64,000 nucleotides of DNA, taken from the NCBI RefSeq assembly GCF_040529045.1, contig NZ_CP131914.1:790501-854500 (forward strand), read 5' to 3'. Positions 10,614 through 19,568 of the stretch are shown here, piece after piece. Position 1 is the stretch's first letter, and every line of letters begins with the position of its first letter. The position numbers were made by a program, and so were the translations under genes. The notes under the pieces were generated by a model that saw only the letters and a program-made list of their open reading frames with translations, was not told where the DNA came from and did no database searches. Source of the DNA: Xanthomonas indica (GTDB lineage Bacteria > Pseudomonadota > Gammaproteobacteria > Xanthomonadales > Xanthomonadaceae).

Positions 10614-11078
10614 ATGAATCGAGCTTTAGGTGTGCTGATGTCTTTAGGCCTCGTGGACTGGGGGACTTTGGTTGTTGGGAAAAAGAGAGGCTGGATCGGT
10701 AAGGATGATGTAATTGATTACTGTAATTATATTTTGAGAAAATCTCATGATGAGAAGGCAATATCTATGTTGGTAGTGGATGAGGCTTCGGAGGAGGATT
10801 TCTTCGACGCGTTATATAAAAACGCTGGCCCATTTGAAGAGTTTGTTGAACAGGAAAAATGGAGACTTGCTTTCTTAGTTTATATATCGAATTTGAATTC
10901 TGATGATAATGAGAAGATACGGCTGCTTCAGGAAGTCTACGCGGATTTCTATTATCCGGAAGATATGGCAGAATGTAGTATTTATGGAGGCGGAAGAGGA
11001 GATCCGCTAGCCGCAATGATGCGAGTGATAGCAGAGCTTTCTAAAAAACTTTGCATTAAAAATAATATAATAAATTAA
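10614..11078 (+). CDS. probable CdiI-type immunity protein (DUF2247-like)
   Basis: A 154-residue soluble protein with no signal peptide, beginning 7 bases after the toxin stop codon. The ATG at 10614 is preferred to an in-frame ATG at 10557 inside the toxin gene, because AGAGGAAAG lies about 10 bases upstream of it. The codons are AT-rich like the toxin tip, unlike the surrounding chromosome. Features such as WGTLVVGKKRGWIGKDDVID near the N-terminus and EVYADFYYPED near residue 120 recall the DUF2247 family; this is from memory, not a search. Position directly behind a VENN-type toxin is the standard place for a cognate immunity gene, so neutralising the C-terminal toxin in the cytoplasm is the inferred role. 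Confidence 0.7.
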   Translation: MNRALGVLMSLGLVDWGTLVVGKKRGWIGKDDVIDYCNYILRKSHDEKAISMLVVDEASEEDFFDALYKNAGPFEEFVEQEKWRLAFLVYISNLNSDDNEKIRLLQEVYADFYYPEDMAECSIYGGGRGDPLAAMMRVIAELSKKLCIKNNIIN

Positions 11079-11118
11079 TTTTCATTTTAGTTTTAGCCCT
11101 CTGGAATTCACTCGATGC

Positions 11119-11247
11119 CTAAATCGAACGGTGTACATCATCTTGAAGATTCATGGCAACCTGATCGCTGATCACGACATCGATGTGAGGTAAGAGTTTA
11201 TCTACAGCCGTACCGCCGCCGACCAGCCCGCCAAGAAAGAACCAAGC
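11119..11247 (-). pseudogene. possible remnant of a coding sequence (42 codons)
   Basis: On the minus strand a stop-free run of 42 codons reads AWFFLGGLVGGGTAVD then KLLPHIDVVISDQVAMNLQD and ends at a TAG at 11121-11119. It has no start codon or ribosome site, and a TGA bounds it upstream. The composition looks protein-like rather than random. It lies in the otherwise empty space behind the toxin/immunity pair, where displaced cassette fragments are common. I do not recognise the family; it may also be chance. Confidence 0.25.
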
Positions 11248-11389
11248 TCACGTGCATCACCCGGTATTCTTCAGCACGTGCTCGCCGTCGGCATGGTAAG
11301 GGCAAGGCACCATGATTTGTTGCGTCAGCCTACAGAGCCGAGACTGTCAAGCAGTATGCTTCAACCCTGACCAGCAAGCAGTCCACACA

Positions 11390-12040
11390 ATGACCGACAC
11401 CCCCACCATCCCCGTTCTCTCCACCATCGAAGCCCGCGCCCTCGGCTGTCTGATCGAGAAGGAGGCGACCACGCCGGATGCGTATCCGCTCACGGTCAAT
11501 GCGACGGTGGTGGCGGCCAATCAGAAGACGTCGCGAGAGCCGGTGATGGCGTTGAGCCCGGGCGATGTGCAGCACGCGCTGCGGCAACTGGAGGGGCGCG
11601 GATTGGTGCGGCAGCAGTTCTCATCGCGCGCCGAGCGCTACGAGCATCGGTTGGCGGCGGCGCTGGATCTGACCCAGCAACAGGTGGCCTTGCTCGGCCT
11701 GCTGCTGTTGCGCGGCCCGCAGACGGTCAATGAGTTGCTGACACGCGCCGAGCGCATGGCGCGCTTTGCCGATGCGGACGATGTCCGTCATCAGTTGGAA
11801 CGGCTGGCACAGCGCCAGTTGGCGGTGCAGTTGCCGCGCGCCAGCGGGCAGCGCGAGGACCGCTACATGCATCTGCTCACCGGTCCGGTGGATGCGGAGG
11901 CGTTGGCAGCCACGTTCAAGGCGCGGCCGGCGGCGTCGGGGAATGACGAACTGGAAAGCCGGGTGCAGGCGCTGGAGGCCGAGGTGGCGGAGTTGCGCGA
12001 GATCGTGGCGCAGTTGCAGGCGCAGCGCGGCTCCGAGTGA
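11390..12040 (+). CDS. YceH family (DUF480/UPF0502) protein
   Basis: A 216-residue cytoplasmic protein with the YceH signature near the N-terminus ([16 protein letters not shown], then [12 protein letters not shown] and NQKTSREPV). The family folds as two winged-helix domains; its function is not established. The last 35 residues form a heptad-like coiled coil ([19 protein letters not shown]), usual for the family. The ATG at 11390 is chosen over an upstream ATG at 11312 because homology begins here and the length matches the family (about 215). It stands alone on the plus strand, after the CDI island. Confidence 0.85.
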   Translation: MTDTPTIPVLSTIEARALGCLIEKEATTPDAYPLTVNATVVAANQKTSREPVMALSPGDVQHALRQLEGRGLVRQQFSSRAERYEHRLAAALDLTQQQVALLGLLLLRGPQTVNELLTRAERMARFADADDVRHQLERLAQRQLAVQLPRASGQREDRYMHLLTGPVDAEALAATFKARPAASGNDELESRVQALEAEVAELREIVAQLQAQRGSE

Positions 12041-12094
12041 CGCGGCGCGTGTCTGTCCTCTAAAGGTAGTCTCCCGCAAACACGGAGGCTCACG

Positions 12095-12163
12095 TGTAGG
12101 AGCGGCTTCAGCCGCGATGCGCTCTACAGGGGATGCCTGTCGCGGCTGAAGCCGCTCGTACAG
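12095..12163. repeat. inverted pair of GTAG-type REP palindromes
   Basis: Two copies of a short palindrome (core GGAGCGGCTTCAGCCGC) face each other at 12095-12117 and 12139-12161, separated by about 20 bases, so the whole unit can fold into a long hairpin. The motif starts with GTAG, as in REPs associated with RAYT transposases in xanthomonads. It lies between a plus-strand and a minus-strand gene end and may act as a bidirectional transcription end. Confidence 0.8.
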
Positions 12164-12266
12164 TTGCGACGACAGATGCCGCTACGCCACGGCAAAGGCG
12201 CATTGCTAAAACCACTTGGAAAAACGCCAAGTCGCTCATCGAGCACAGCGGCCCGCGATCGCAGGA

Positions 12267-12809
12267 TCACGCCACCTCTACCTGCGGAATCACCGCCAAC
12301 ATATCAGTCACACCGACATCGGCACCCGCCTGGCTGAGCAAGGTGGTGGCCTGGCCGCGGTGGTGGGTCTGGTGGTTGAAGAAGTGCAGCAGCAGGTCGC
12401 CGAAGCGCCGGCAGTGCGATTCGCCGCGGGTATTGCGATAGCGCAGCGCCACATCGAGATCGTCGGGCTGCAGTTCCGTCATCCAGGCGGCGATCGTTGC
12501 ATCCAGCGCCTCGCGCTGCGTCCGCAGGTCCGCCAGACAGTCGGCCTGCGGCATGTCCAGGGCGGGCGGGACCGGCTTGGCGGCGATGGCCTGCAGCGCC
12601 GGGTGCCGGGCCGGATGCTGGGCGAAGCGCTGTAGCCAGATCGTATCCGCCACCACCAGGTGGTTGAGCGTGCCCAACAGCGATCCGAAGAAGGCGCCGC
12701 GCGGCTCGGCGATGGCGGTGTCCGGCAGGGTCGCGGCCGCGGCGTAGAGACGCTGGTTCATCCAGTGGCTGTAGTTGGCGAACAGCCGCAGTGTGTGCAA
12801 GGTGTCCAT
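12267..12809 (-). CDS. DinB family protein
   Basis: A 180-residue protein of the DinB/YfiT-like four-helix-bundle superfamily. Signature features: MDTLHTLRLFANYSHWMNQR at the N-terminus, LNHLVVADTIWLQRF near residue 50, and HFFNHQTHHRGQ near residue 140, which supply the usual three-histidine metal site. Members are metal-dependent thiol transferases or unknown stress proteins; the substrate here cannot be told. The start at 12809 follows the stop of the upstream GNAT gene by 2 bases, so the two are probably co-transcribed and translationally coupled. The length is normal for the family. Confidence 0.85.
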   Translation of the reverse strand: MDTLHTLRLFANYSHWMNQRLYAAAATLPDTAIAEPRGAFFGSLLGTLNHLVVADTIWLQRFAQHPARHPALQAIAAKPVPPALDMPQADCLADLRTQREALDATIAAWMTELQPDDLDVALRYRNTRGESHCRRFGDLLLHFFNHQTHHRGQATTLLSQAGADVGVTDMLAVIPQVEVA

Positions 12810-12811
12810 GC

Positions 12812-13348
12812 TCAGGCGTGCTCCTGGGGGGCGTGCAGTTCGCACAGATGGAGTTCGACCTCGGCCGCTTCCGGGCTCAGGCGCACGCGTCCCTGGGCGA
12901 TGAAGCCCAGCGCGGCCAGCAGCCGCAGCGAGCGTGCATTGCCTGGTGCCACGATCGCGTAGACCCGCGGCAGCGCCAGCACGCTGCGCGCGTACTCCAG
13001 CACGGCGCGCGCCGCCTCGCTGGCGTAGCCCTGGCCCGCGTAGGGCTGCAGCAGGGCGTAGCCCAGGTCGGGCGCGGGCAGGGTCGGCCGCAGCACCAGC
13101 CCGGCCACGCCAATCCAGGCGCCGTCGTCGCGACCCTCCACCGCATACAGGCCGAAGCCGTGCTCGGCGTAGCTGCGCACTGAGCCGTCGGCGAGATAGC
13201 GGCTGGCCTGGGCTTCGTCGCGCACGCCGCGGTCGCCGATGTGCGCCAGGAAGCCGGGGTCGTTGAGCAGGGCCAGCATCGGCGTCGCATCGCGCTCGGG
13301 GTCCAGCCGGCGCAGCACCAGGCGTGGGGTCTCGATCACGGTGGACAT
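12812..13348 (-). CDS. GNAT family N-acetyltransferase (RimJ/RimL type)
   Basis: A 178-residue acetyltransferase. The opening STVIETPRLVLRRLDPERDA is the classic start of RimJ/RimL-like GNATs, and the acetyl-CoA loop is seen as QPYAGQGYASEAARAVLEYA, followed by VAPGNARSLRLLAALGF. ATG 13348 is supported by AGGAG 8 bases upstream; a longer frame upstream to 13483 lacks homology. It is the first gene of a two-gene unit with the DinB protein. The acceptor substrate is unknown. Confidence 0.85.
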   Translation of the reverse strand: MSTVIETPRLVLRRLDPERDATPMLALLNDPGFLAHIGDRGVRDEAQASRYLADGSVRSYAEHGFGLYAVEGRDDGAWIGVAGLVLRPTLPAPDLGYALLQPYAGQGYASEAARAVLEYARSVLALPRVYAIVAPGNARSLRLLAALGFIAQGRVRLSPEAAEVELHLCELHAPQEHA

Positions 13349-13554
13349 GCGGCGCTCCTGCGGGTCAGGCGGCCAGCGTGGCGCCGCCGCCGTGGCTTGG
13401 CAAGCAGTGCGAGCGGCCCGCGTTTCGTGGGGGCATCTGCGTGCCACAGCCCGAAAGACATCCCTGCGCAGTGGCCGCGGCACCCGACATCCCGGTCACA
13501 CATAACAAACGTCTAGTTAACAGCTTCACATGGGGTGCCGGTATTCTGACGCCC

Positions 13555-15336
13555 ATGCGACCCATCCCCCGTCTCGCCACCTTCCTGTCCCTGCTCTCGC
13601 TGGCCGGCCTCGCCGAGGCCCGCGGCGTCATCGAGAAAGTACAAATCGAGGGGCTGAACAAGGACGAAGACGAGGCGATGATCGAGAACATCCAGGTCTC
13701 GCTGTCGCTGTACGACGCCATCGGCAAGGACCAGGGCGAGTCGCGCCTGGAGTATCTGCTGAGCCAGGCCGAACGGCAGACCCGGCAGGCGCTGGAGCCG
13801 TTCGGCTATTTCACTCCCACCATCACTGTCGACGCGCCGCGCCAGGACGACAAGCTGACCGTGGTGGTGCACGTGGACAAGGGCGAGCCGATCCGGGTGC
13901 GCAATTTCCATGTAGGCATCACCGGCCCGGCCGAGGACGACCGCTACCTGGGCGAGGACCTGAAGAACTTCCGCCCGCGCCAGGGCGACATCTTCGTCAG
14001 TAGCGTCTACGAGACCAGCAAGGTCACCATCACCCGGCGCCTGGCCGAGCGCGGCTACTTCGATGCCGACTTCACCCAGCGCAAGGTCGAGGTGACCCGC
14101 GCCGACCACGCCGCCGACATCGACCTGAGCTGGGACAGCGGCCGCCGCTACAACATGGGGCCGATCCGCTTCCACCAGGACTACTTCAACCAGAAGCTGT
14201 TCGATCCGCTGGTGTACTGGAAGGAAGGCAGCTACTACCACGAAGGCAAGCTCGACCGTCTGCGCGAGTCGCTGGTCAAGCTCGACTACTTCAGCGTGAT
14301 CGACATCCAGCCCAAGCCGGAAGAGGCCGACGCCAACGGCGAGGTGCCGGTGGACGTCAACCTCACCCGCGCCAAGCGCAGCATCTACACCGCTGGTCTC
14401 AGCTACGGCAGCGAGAGCGGCGCCGGCGTGCGCCTGGGCGTGGACCGCCGCTACGTCAATGCGCGCGGGCACAAGCTCAGCACCCAGCTGGATTACGCCC
14501 AGAAGCGCAAGAGCTTCATCACCAGCTACCGGATCCCGGCGTTCCGCTGGCTCGACGGCTGGTACACCACCTCGCTGCGCGTCTACGACGAGCAGACCGA
14601 CTACATCGACCTGCGCAACGTCAAGCTCACCGGCAGTCGCAGCGGCCAGATCAACGAGCACTGGACCGCCATCGCCTCGATCAACGCGTTGCGCGAGCGC
14701 TGGCGCTACGCCACCGACGAGGTGTTCGACGGCGCGCTGTACCAGACCTCGACGCTGTTCTATCCGCAGATCGAAGCCGACTACGTGGGCGTGGACGACA
14801 AGGTGTTCCCGCGCAAGGGTTTCAGCGGCAACATCAGCCTGCGCGGCGGCGCGGAGGGCGCGGGTTCGGATGCCAGCTTCGTGCAGGCGAACATGCGGGT
14901 GAACTGGTTCCACGGCATCGGCGACAACGACCGCCTGATCCTGCGCGGCGAAGCCGGCAGCACCTGGACCGACGCGCTGGTGGCGATGCCGCCGAGCCTG
15001 CGGTTCTTCGCCGGCGGCGACAACAGCATCCGCGGCTATGCGTTCCGCGAGGTCGGCCCGCGCACGCCGCGGCCGGATCGCTTCGCGCTGGGTGCCAAGC
15101 ACGTGCTCACCGGCAGCGCCGAGTACGAGCACTACTTCAAGGGCGGCCCGTGGGGCGGCGCGGTGTTCGTCGACAGCGGCAGCGCCTTCGACGATACGCC
15201 GGATTGGCACACCGGCGTCGGCTTCGGCCTGCGCTGGCGCTCGCCGGTCGGCCCGGTGCGGGTGGACATCGCCCATGGCTTGAACGATCCCGACTCGCAG
15301 TTCCAGCTCTACCTCAACATCGGAGCCAACCTGTGA
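13555..15336 (+). CDS. tamA: TamA, outer-membrane Omp85 subunit of the TAM complex
   Basis: 593 residues. A signal peptide (about residues 1-22, ending GLAEA) is followed by three POTRA-like segments (about 23-265) and a 16-strand Omp85 barrel to the C-terminus. The barrel carries FAGGDNSIRGYAF (the RGY loop of TamA/BamA) and ends DSQFQLYLNIGANL. Known role: with TamB, assembly of some outer-membrane proteins and phospholipid transport across the periplasm. The start at 13555 sits right before a good signal peptide; the in-frame sequence upstream to 13324 is not protein-like. tamB overlaps its stop codon, so both are made from one transcript. Confidence 0.93.
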   Translation: MRPIPRLATFLSLLSLAGLAEARGVIEKVQIEGLNKDEDEAMIENIQVSLSLYDAIGKDQGESRLEYLLSQAERQTRQALEPFGYFTPTITVDAPRQDDKLTVVVHVDKGEPIRVRNFHVGITGPAEDDRYLGEDLKNFRPRQGDIFVSSVYETSKVTITRRLAERGYFDADFTQRKVEVTRADHAADIDLSWDSGRRYNMGPIRFHQDYFNQKLFDPLVYWKEGSYYHEGKLDRLRESLVKLDYFSVIDIQPKPEEADANGEVPVDVNLTRAKRSIYTAGLSYGSESGAGVRLGVDRRYVNARGHKLSTQLDYAQKRKSFITSYRIPAFRWLDGWYTTSLRVYDEQTDYIDLRNVKLTGSRSGQINEHWTAIASINALRERWRYATDEVFDGALYQTSTLFYPQIEADYVGVDDKVFPRKGFSGNISLRGGAEGAGSDASFVQANMRVNWFHGIGDNDRLILRGEAGSTWTDALVAMPPSLRFFAGGDNSIRGYAFREVGPRTPRPDRFALGAKHVLTGSAEYEHYFKGGPWGGAVFVDSGSAFDDTPDWHTGVGFGLRWRSPVGPVRVDIAHGLNDPDSQFQLYLNIGANL

Positions 15337-18300
15337 GCGCGCCGATCGAGCCGACGTCGCCCGCCGCGCCGCCGCCGCGGCGCCCGCGTTTCTATCGGCG
15401 CAAGCGGTTCTGGTGGGGTTCGGCGCTGACCGTGGCCGGGCTGGTGTTGCTGGCGGTGATCGCGCTGTACTGGCTGCTGCAGACCGTGGCCGGGCGCGAC
15501 GTCCTGCTGGCGCAGGTGGTGGCGCGGCTGCCGGCCGGCTCCACGCTCACCTGGGAGCGCGCCGAAGGGCCGCTGGCCGGTCCGCTGACCCTGCACAACC
15601 TGGACTTCCGCTACAACGAGATCCACTTCACCGCCGAGCGCGCCTACCTCGATCCGGACATCCGCCCGCTGCTCGGGCGCAAGCTGCAACTGGACGCGCT
15701 GGAACTGACCAACGCCACGCTCAACCTGGCCAAGAGCGACGAACCGTTCGAACTGCCGCGCTGGCCGCAGTCGCTGCCGCAGATCGAAGTGCCGCTGGCC
15801 CTGCAGGCCGACCGCATCGCCATCGACGGCCTGCGCATTACCCAGGCCCAGCAGCCGATGATCGACATCCGCACGCTGCGCGGCGGCGTGGAAGTGGCCA
15901 ACGGCGAGTTCCGCGCCACCCAGGTGGTGGTGAACAGCGACCGCGGCGATTTCCGCGTCAATGGCGATTACCTGCCGGGCCAGGACTACAAGGCCGACCT
16001 CACCGCCAGTGCCGTGCTGCCGGCCGCGCGCGGGCGCACCCCGGCGCGCCTGGGCCTGGTCGCGCGCGGCGACCTGGACAAGATGGAAGTGGCCATCGCC
16101 GGCAACGCGCCGGCGCCGCTGCGCGCCACCCTGGTGTTCACCGGCCGCACCGATCCGGTGTGGGAGTTCGCTGCCAGCAGCAAGGCGCTGGATCCGTCGC
16201 TGCTGGTGCCGCCGGCCGACGACGCCCCGGCGTCCGTGCCGCTGGCCTTCGACCTGCGTGCCAAGGGCAAGGGCGGCAATGCCGACCTGCAAGGCGAGCT
16301 ATCGCGCGACGGGCAAAAGCTCGTGCTCGATCCCTCGCACCTGAGCCTGGACAACCAGGTGCTCACCGTCGCGCCGCTGCAGCTGCGCGCGTTCGACGGG
16401 CAATTGCGCCTGCGCGGCACCGCCGATCTGCGCGACCCGGACAATGCGCAGTTGCGCTTCGCGGTCAACGCCAGCGGCATGACCTTCACCACTGCGCCGG
16501 ATCCGTCCACCCCGGACGCGCCAGCGGTGCCGATCAAACTGGTCGAGGCCAACCTGGGTGTGGCCGGCACGATGAAACAGTGGGCCACCTACGGCGAGGC
16601 CACTGTCGCCCGCGGCAAGGACAGCGCCAACCTGCTGCTGGACGTGCGCGGCGACGATCGCCAGGCGCAGTTGAAGCAGGTGCGCGCGACCATGCCCAGC
16701 GGCACCCTCGACCTCGGCGGCATCGTGGCCTGGGTGCCGGAGTTGAACTGGGACGTGCAAGGCACGCTGGCTGGGTTCGACCCGGGCTACTTCGCGCCGG
16801 GCTGGGACGGCAAGCTGTCCGGCACCTTCGCCTCGCAGGGCAAGCAGTTGCCGCCGCGGCCGGACGGCAGCGCCGCCGGCTACCAGGCCACGCTCGACAT
16901 CCCGCGCTTGAACGGACGCCTGCGCAGCCGCGCCCTCGACGCCAACGCCAAGCTCGCCCTGCAGGGCAGCCAGGGCGAGGGCAAGCTGCAGCTGAGCCTG
17001 GGCGACAGCCGCCTGCAGGCGCAGGGCAAGGTCGGCGACCAGCTCGACATCGATGCGCAACTGCAGCCGCTGCAACTGGCCGACCTGCTGCCCGGCGGCG
17101 CCGGCAGCCTGCGCGGCAGCGTGCAGGTCAAGGGCCGCCGCGATGCGCCGGACCTCACCGCCGACCTCACCGGCAACGGCCTGAAGTGGGACAGCTACGG
17201 CGCCGACAGCCTCAGCCTGCGCGGGCGCCTGCCCTGGCGCGGCAACGGTGGTGAACTCGCCCTGCGCGGCAGTGCGATCAATGCCGGCGTGCTGCTGCAG
17301 ACGCTGAGCGTGGATGCGCGTGGCGCGGTGGAGAACCTGCAACTCGATGCCAAGACCCAGAACGACATGGGCGCATTGGCCCTGGCCGGGCAGGTGCGCC
17401 GCGATGGCGCGCGTTGGCAGGGCGCCTTGAACACGCTGCGCATCGCCCCGGCCAAGGGCGAACCGTGGCAACTGCGGCAGGCTGCGAACTTCAGTGTGGC
17501 CGGCAATGCCTTCAGCCTGTCCGAGAGCTGCCTGGCGCCGGGCAGCGGCGGCGCGTTGTGCGTGTCCGCCGACTGGCCGAAGCAGGGCCTGACCCTGCGC
17601 GGCGACGCCCTGCCGCTGGCCCTGGTGCAGCCATGGCTGCCGCCCAACAGCGGCCGCAAGATGTACCTGCGCGGCGACCTGTCCATCGACGGCAGCTTCA
17701 AGCCGGCCGGCAATGCCTGGCAGGGCTCGCTGCGCCTGGCCTCGCGCGAGGGCGGCCTGCGCCTGGGCGACAACGCGCGTGGCGAACTGCTGCGCTACGA
17801 CCAGTTCAGTTTCGTCACCGATTTCAGCGCCCAGCACATCCACTCCAAGCTCGGCATCGGCTTCCAGGGCGACGGCTTCGTCGATGCCACCGTCGACACC
17901 GGCTGGGATGCGTACGCGCCGCTGACCGGCGAGATCTACATGAACATGGCGCGGCTGTACTGGCTGGAGCTGTTCTCGCCCGACCTGGTCCGGCCCAAGG
18001 GCCTGGTCGAAGGCCACGTCAGCCTGCGCGGCACCCGCTCGCAGCCGGCGATGGGCGGCGACGCCACGCTGAGCAACTTCACCGGCGAACTGCCGGCGCT
18101 GGGCCTGACCCTGAGCGAAGGCAAGGGCCGTTTCGACGCGCAGCCGGACGGCTCGGCGCGCATCGTCGCCTCGGTGAAGTCCGGCGAGGGTACGCTCAAT
18201 GTCGATGGCGGCCTGTCCTGGTACGGCGACCGCACGCCGTTGCAGTTGAACATCCGCGGCACCAACGTGCTGGTGTCCAACACCGCGGAACTGCGCGCGG

Positions 18301-19172
18301 TGGCCAATCCCGACCTGCAGTTCGGCATCGCCAACAACACCATGATGCTGAGCGGCCAGGTCACCGTGCCGTCGGCCGACATCGACCTGGAGCGGCTGGA
18401 CCGCGGCACTTCGTTGTCCGAGGACGTGGTGGTGCTGGACCCGGCCGATCCCGAGGCCACGCCGACTTCGCCGCTGGAAATGGACCTGCGCGTGACCCTG
18501 GGCGATCAGGTCAAGATGGCCGGCTTCGGCCTCAAGGGCGCTCTGACCGGCGCCATGCAGGTGCGCTCGCGGCCGGGCCGCGAGATGGCCGCCACCGGCG
18601 GGCTGGACGTCAGCGGCAAGTACAAGGCGTACGGGCAGGACCTGACCATCACCCGCGGTCAGCTCACCTGGAGCAACAACATCGTCTCCGACCCGCGCAT
18701 CAACATCCGCGCGCAGCGCCAGGTCGCCGACGTCACCGCCGGCATCGACGTCACTGGCCGCGCCACCGCCCCGCATGCGGATGTGTGGTCCGACCCGTCG
18801 ATGTCGCAGTCCGAAGCGATGTCCTACCTGGTGCTGGGCCGCAGCCTCAGCAACACCAGCAGTGCCGAAGCCGACCAGGTCACCGCTGCGGCCAGCGCCC
18901 TGTCGGCCGGCAGCGGCCTGCTCGCCTCGCAACTCGGCGCCAAGCTCGGCTTCGACGATGCCGGCGTCAGCCAGTCCCGCGCCCTCGGCGGCTCGGTGGT
19001 GGGCTTCGGCAAATACCTCTCGCCGAAACTCTACGTCAGCTACGGCGTGTCGCTGATCGGCAGCGGCTCGGTCTTGACGCTGAAGTATCTGCTCGGCCGC
19101 GGCTTCGATGCCGAGGTGGAATCGAGCACGGTGGAGAATCGTGGGTCGGTGAATTGGCGGAAGGAGAAGTAG
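15333..19172 (+). CDS. tamB: TamB, inner-membrane anchored translocation/assembly module
   Basis: 1,279 residues from a GTG that overlaps the tamA stop codon (GTGA), which implies translational coupling. After a Pro/Arg-rich cytoplasmic tail, one membrane anchor (about residues 28-52, WWGSALTVAGLVLLAVIALY) precedes a long beta-rich AsmA/TamB-like body forming a lipid-conducting groove. The C-terminal 350 residues are the conserved TamB (DUF490) domain, with WSDPSMSQSEAMSYLVLGR near the end and the terminal SLIGSGSVLTLKYLLGRGF. It partners TamA to bridge inner and outer membranes. Length is normal for the family. Confidence 0.93.
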   Translation: MSAPIEPTSPAAPPPRRPRFYRRKRFWWGSALTVAGLVLLAVIALYWLLQTVAGRDVLLAQVVARLPAGSTLTWERAEGPLAGPLTLHNLDFRYNEIHFTAERAYLDPDIRPLLGRKLQLDALELTNATLNLAKSDEPFELPRWPQSLPQIEVPLALQADRIAIDGLRITQAQQPMIDIRTLRGGVEVANGEFRATQVVVNSDRGDFRVNGDYLPGQDYKADLTASAVLPAARGRTPARLGLVARGDLDKMEVAIAGNAPAPLRATLVFTGRTDPVWEFAASSKALDPSLLVPPADDAPASVPLAFDLRAKGKGGNADLQGELSRDGQKLVLDPSHLSLDNQVLTVAPLQLRAFDGQLRLRGTADLRDPDNAQLRFAVNASGMTFTTAPDPSTPDAPAVPIKLVEANLGVAGTMKQWATYGEATVARGKDSANLLLDVRGDDRQAQLKQVRATMPSGTLDLGGIVAWVPELNWDVQGTLAGFDPGYFAPGWDGKLSGTFASQGKQLPPRPDGSAAGYQATLDIPRLNGRLRSRALDANAKLALQGSQGEGKLQLSLGDSRLQAQGKVGDQLDIDAQLQPLQLADLLPGGAGSLRGSVQVKGRRDAPDLTADLTGNGLKWDSYGADSLSLRGRLPWRGNGGELALRGSAINAGVLLQTLSVDARGAVENLQLDAKTQNDMGALALAGQVRRDGARWQGALNTLRIAPAKGEPWQLRQAANFSVAGNAFSLSESCLAPGSGGALCVSADWPKQGLTLRGDALPLALVQPWLPPNSGRKMYLRGDLSIDGSFKPAGNAWQGSLRLASREGGLRLGDNARGELLRYDQFSFVTDFSAQHIHSKLGIGFQGDGFVDATVDTGWDAYAPLTGEIYMNMARLYWLELFSPDLVRPKGLVEGHVSLRGTRSQPAMGGDATLSNFTGELPALGLTLSEGKGRFDAQPDGSARIVASVKSGEGTLNVDGGLSWYGDRTPLQLNIRGTNVLVSNTAELRAVANPDLQFGIANNTMMLSGQVTVPSADIDLERLDRGTSLSEDVVVLDPADPEATPTSPLEMDLRVTLGDQVKMAGFGLKGALTGAMQVRSRPGREMAATGGLDVSGKYKAYGQDLTITRGQLTWSNNIVSDPRINIRAQRQVADVTAGIDVTGRATAPHADVWSDPSMSQSEAMSYLVLGRSLSNTSSAEADQVTAAASALSAGSGLLASQLGAKLGFDDAGVSQSRALGGSVVGFGKYLSPKLYVSYGVSLIGSGSVLTLKYLLGRGFDAEVESSTVENRGSVNWRKEK

Positions 19173-19194
19173 TGCGCCGTTTGAGTACGGCGCA
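19173..19194 (+). terminator. hairpin after tamB
   Basis: TGCGCCGT (19173-19180) pairs perfectly with ACGGCGCA (19187-19194) around a 6-base loop, starting right at the tamB stop. There is no following T run, so it is only a possible terminator. Confidence 0.4.
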
Positions 19195-19568
19195 TGCTGC
19201 AACCGCAAAATCTCCTTGACAGCCTCGGGTGCGGTCTATCACAGTTCCGCCGGGGATCCAGATCGCGGCAGCATTACAGCATTTCGGCAGCGCTATGCGC
19301 CGACATGGCTGCGCCCAGTGATCCCCAGGGCACGATACTGAAACCAGGGGGAAACATGGATTGTCGCTTCGGCACCGGCTTGCCTGTCACACAGCTGCGC
19401 AATACGTCGCGATTGCCGCCCTAGCAGCCTCGTCCCATACCGGCGCCCCGTTTCCGGGCGCGTGCCGGCCTGCAGCACATCCAGATATCGACCGTGTCCC
19501 TGCCGCGCACGCCAGTCGCGCGCTGCAGCCTTCGCACCGGTTGCCGACTGCTTTCTTGAGACTTCTCT
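19195..19568. other. 374-base gap upstream of the YD-repeat gene
   Basis: No convincing gene. TTGACA at 19216-19221 with TATCAC 15 bases further on is the only promoter-like pair seen; if used it would give a leader of more than 300 bases before the YD-repeat gene. No REP palindrome is present. Confidence 0.4.

Noticed and set aside
16299-19208. 969-codon minus-strand frame opposite tamB
   Set aside because: Shadow of tamB, which has the correct family motifs and codon pattern.
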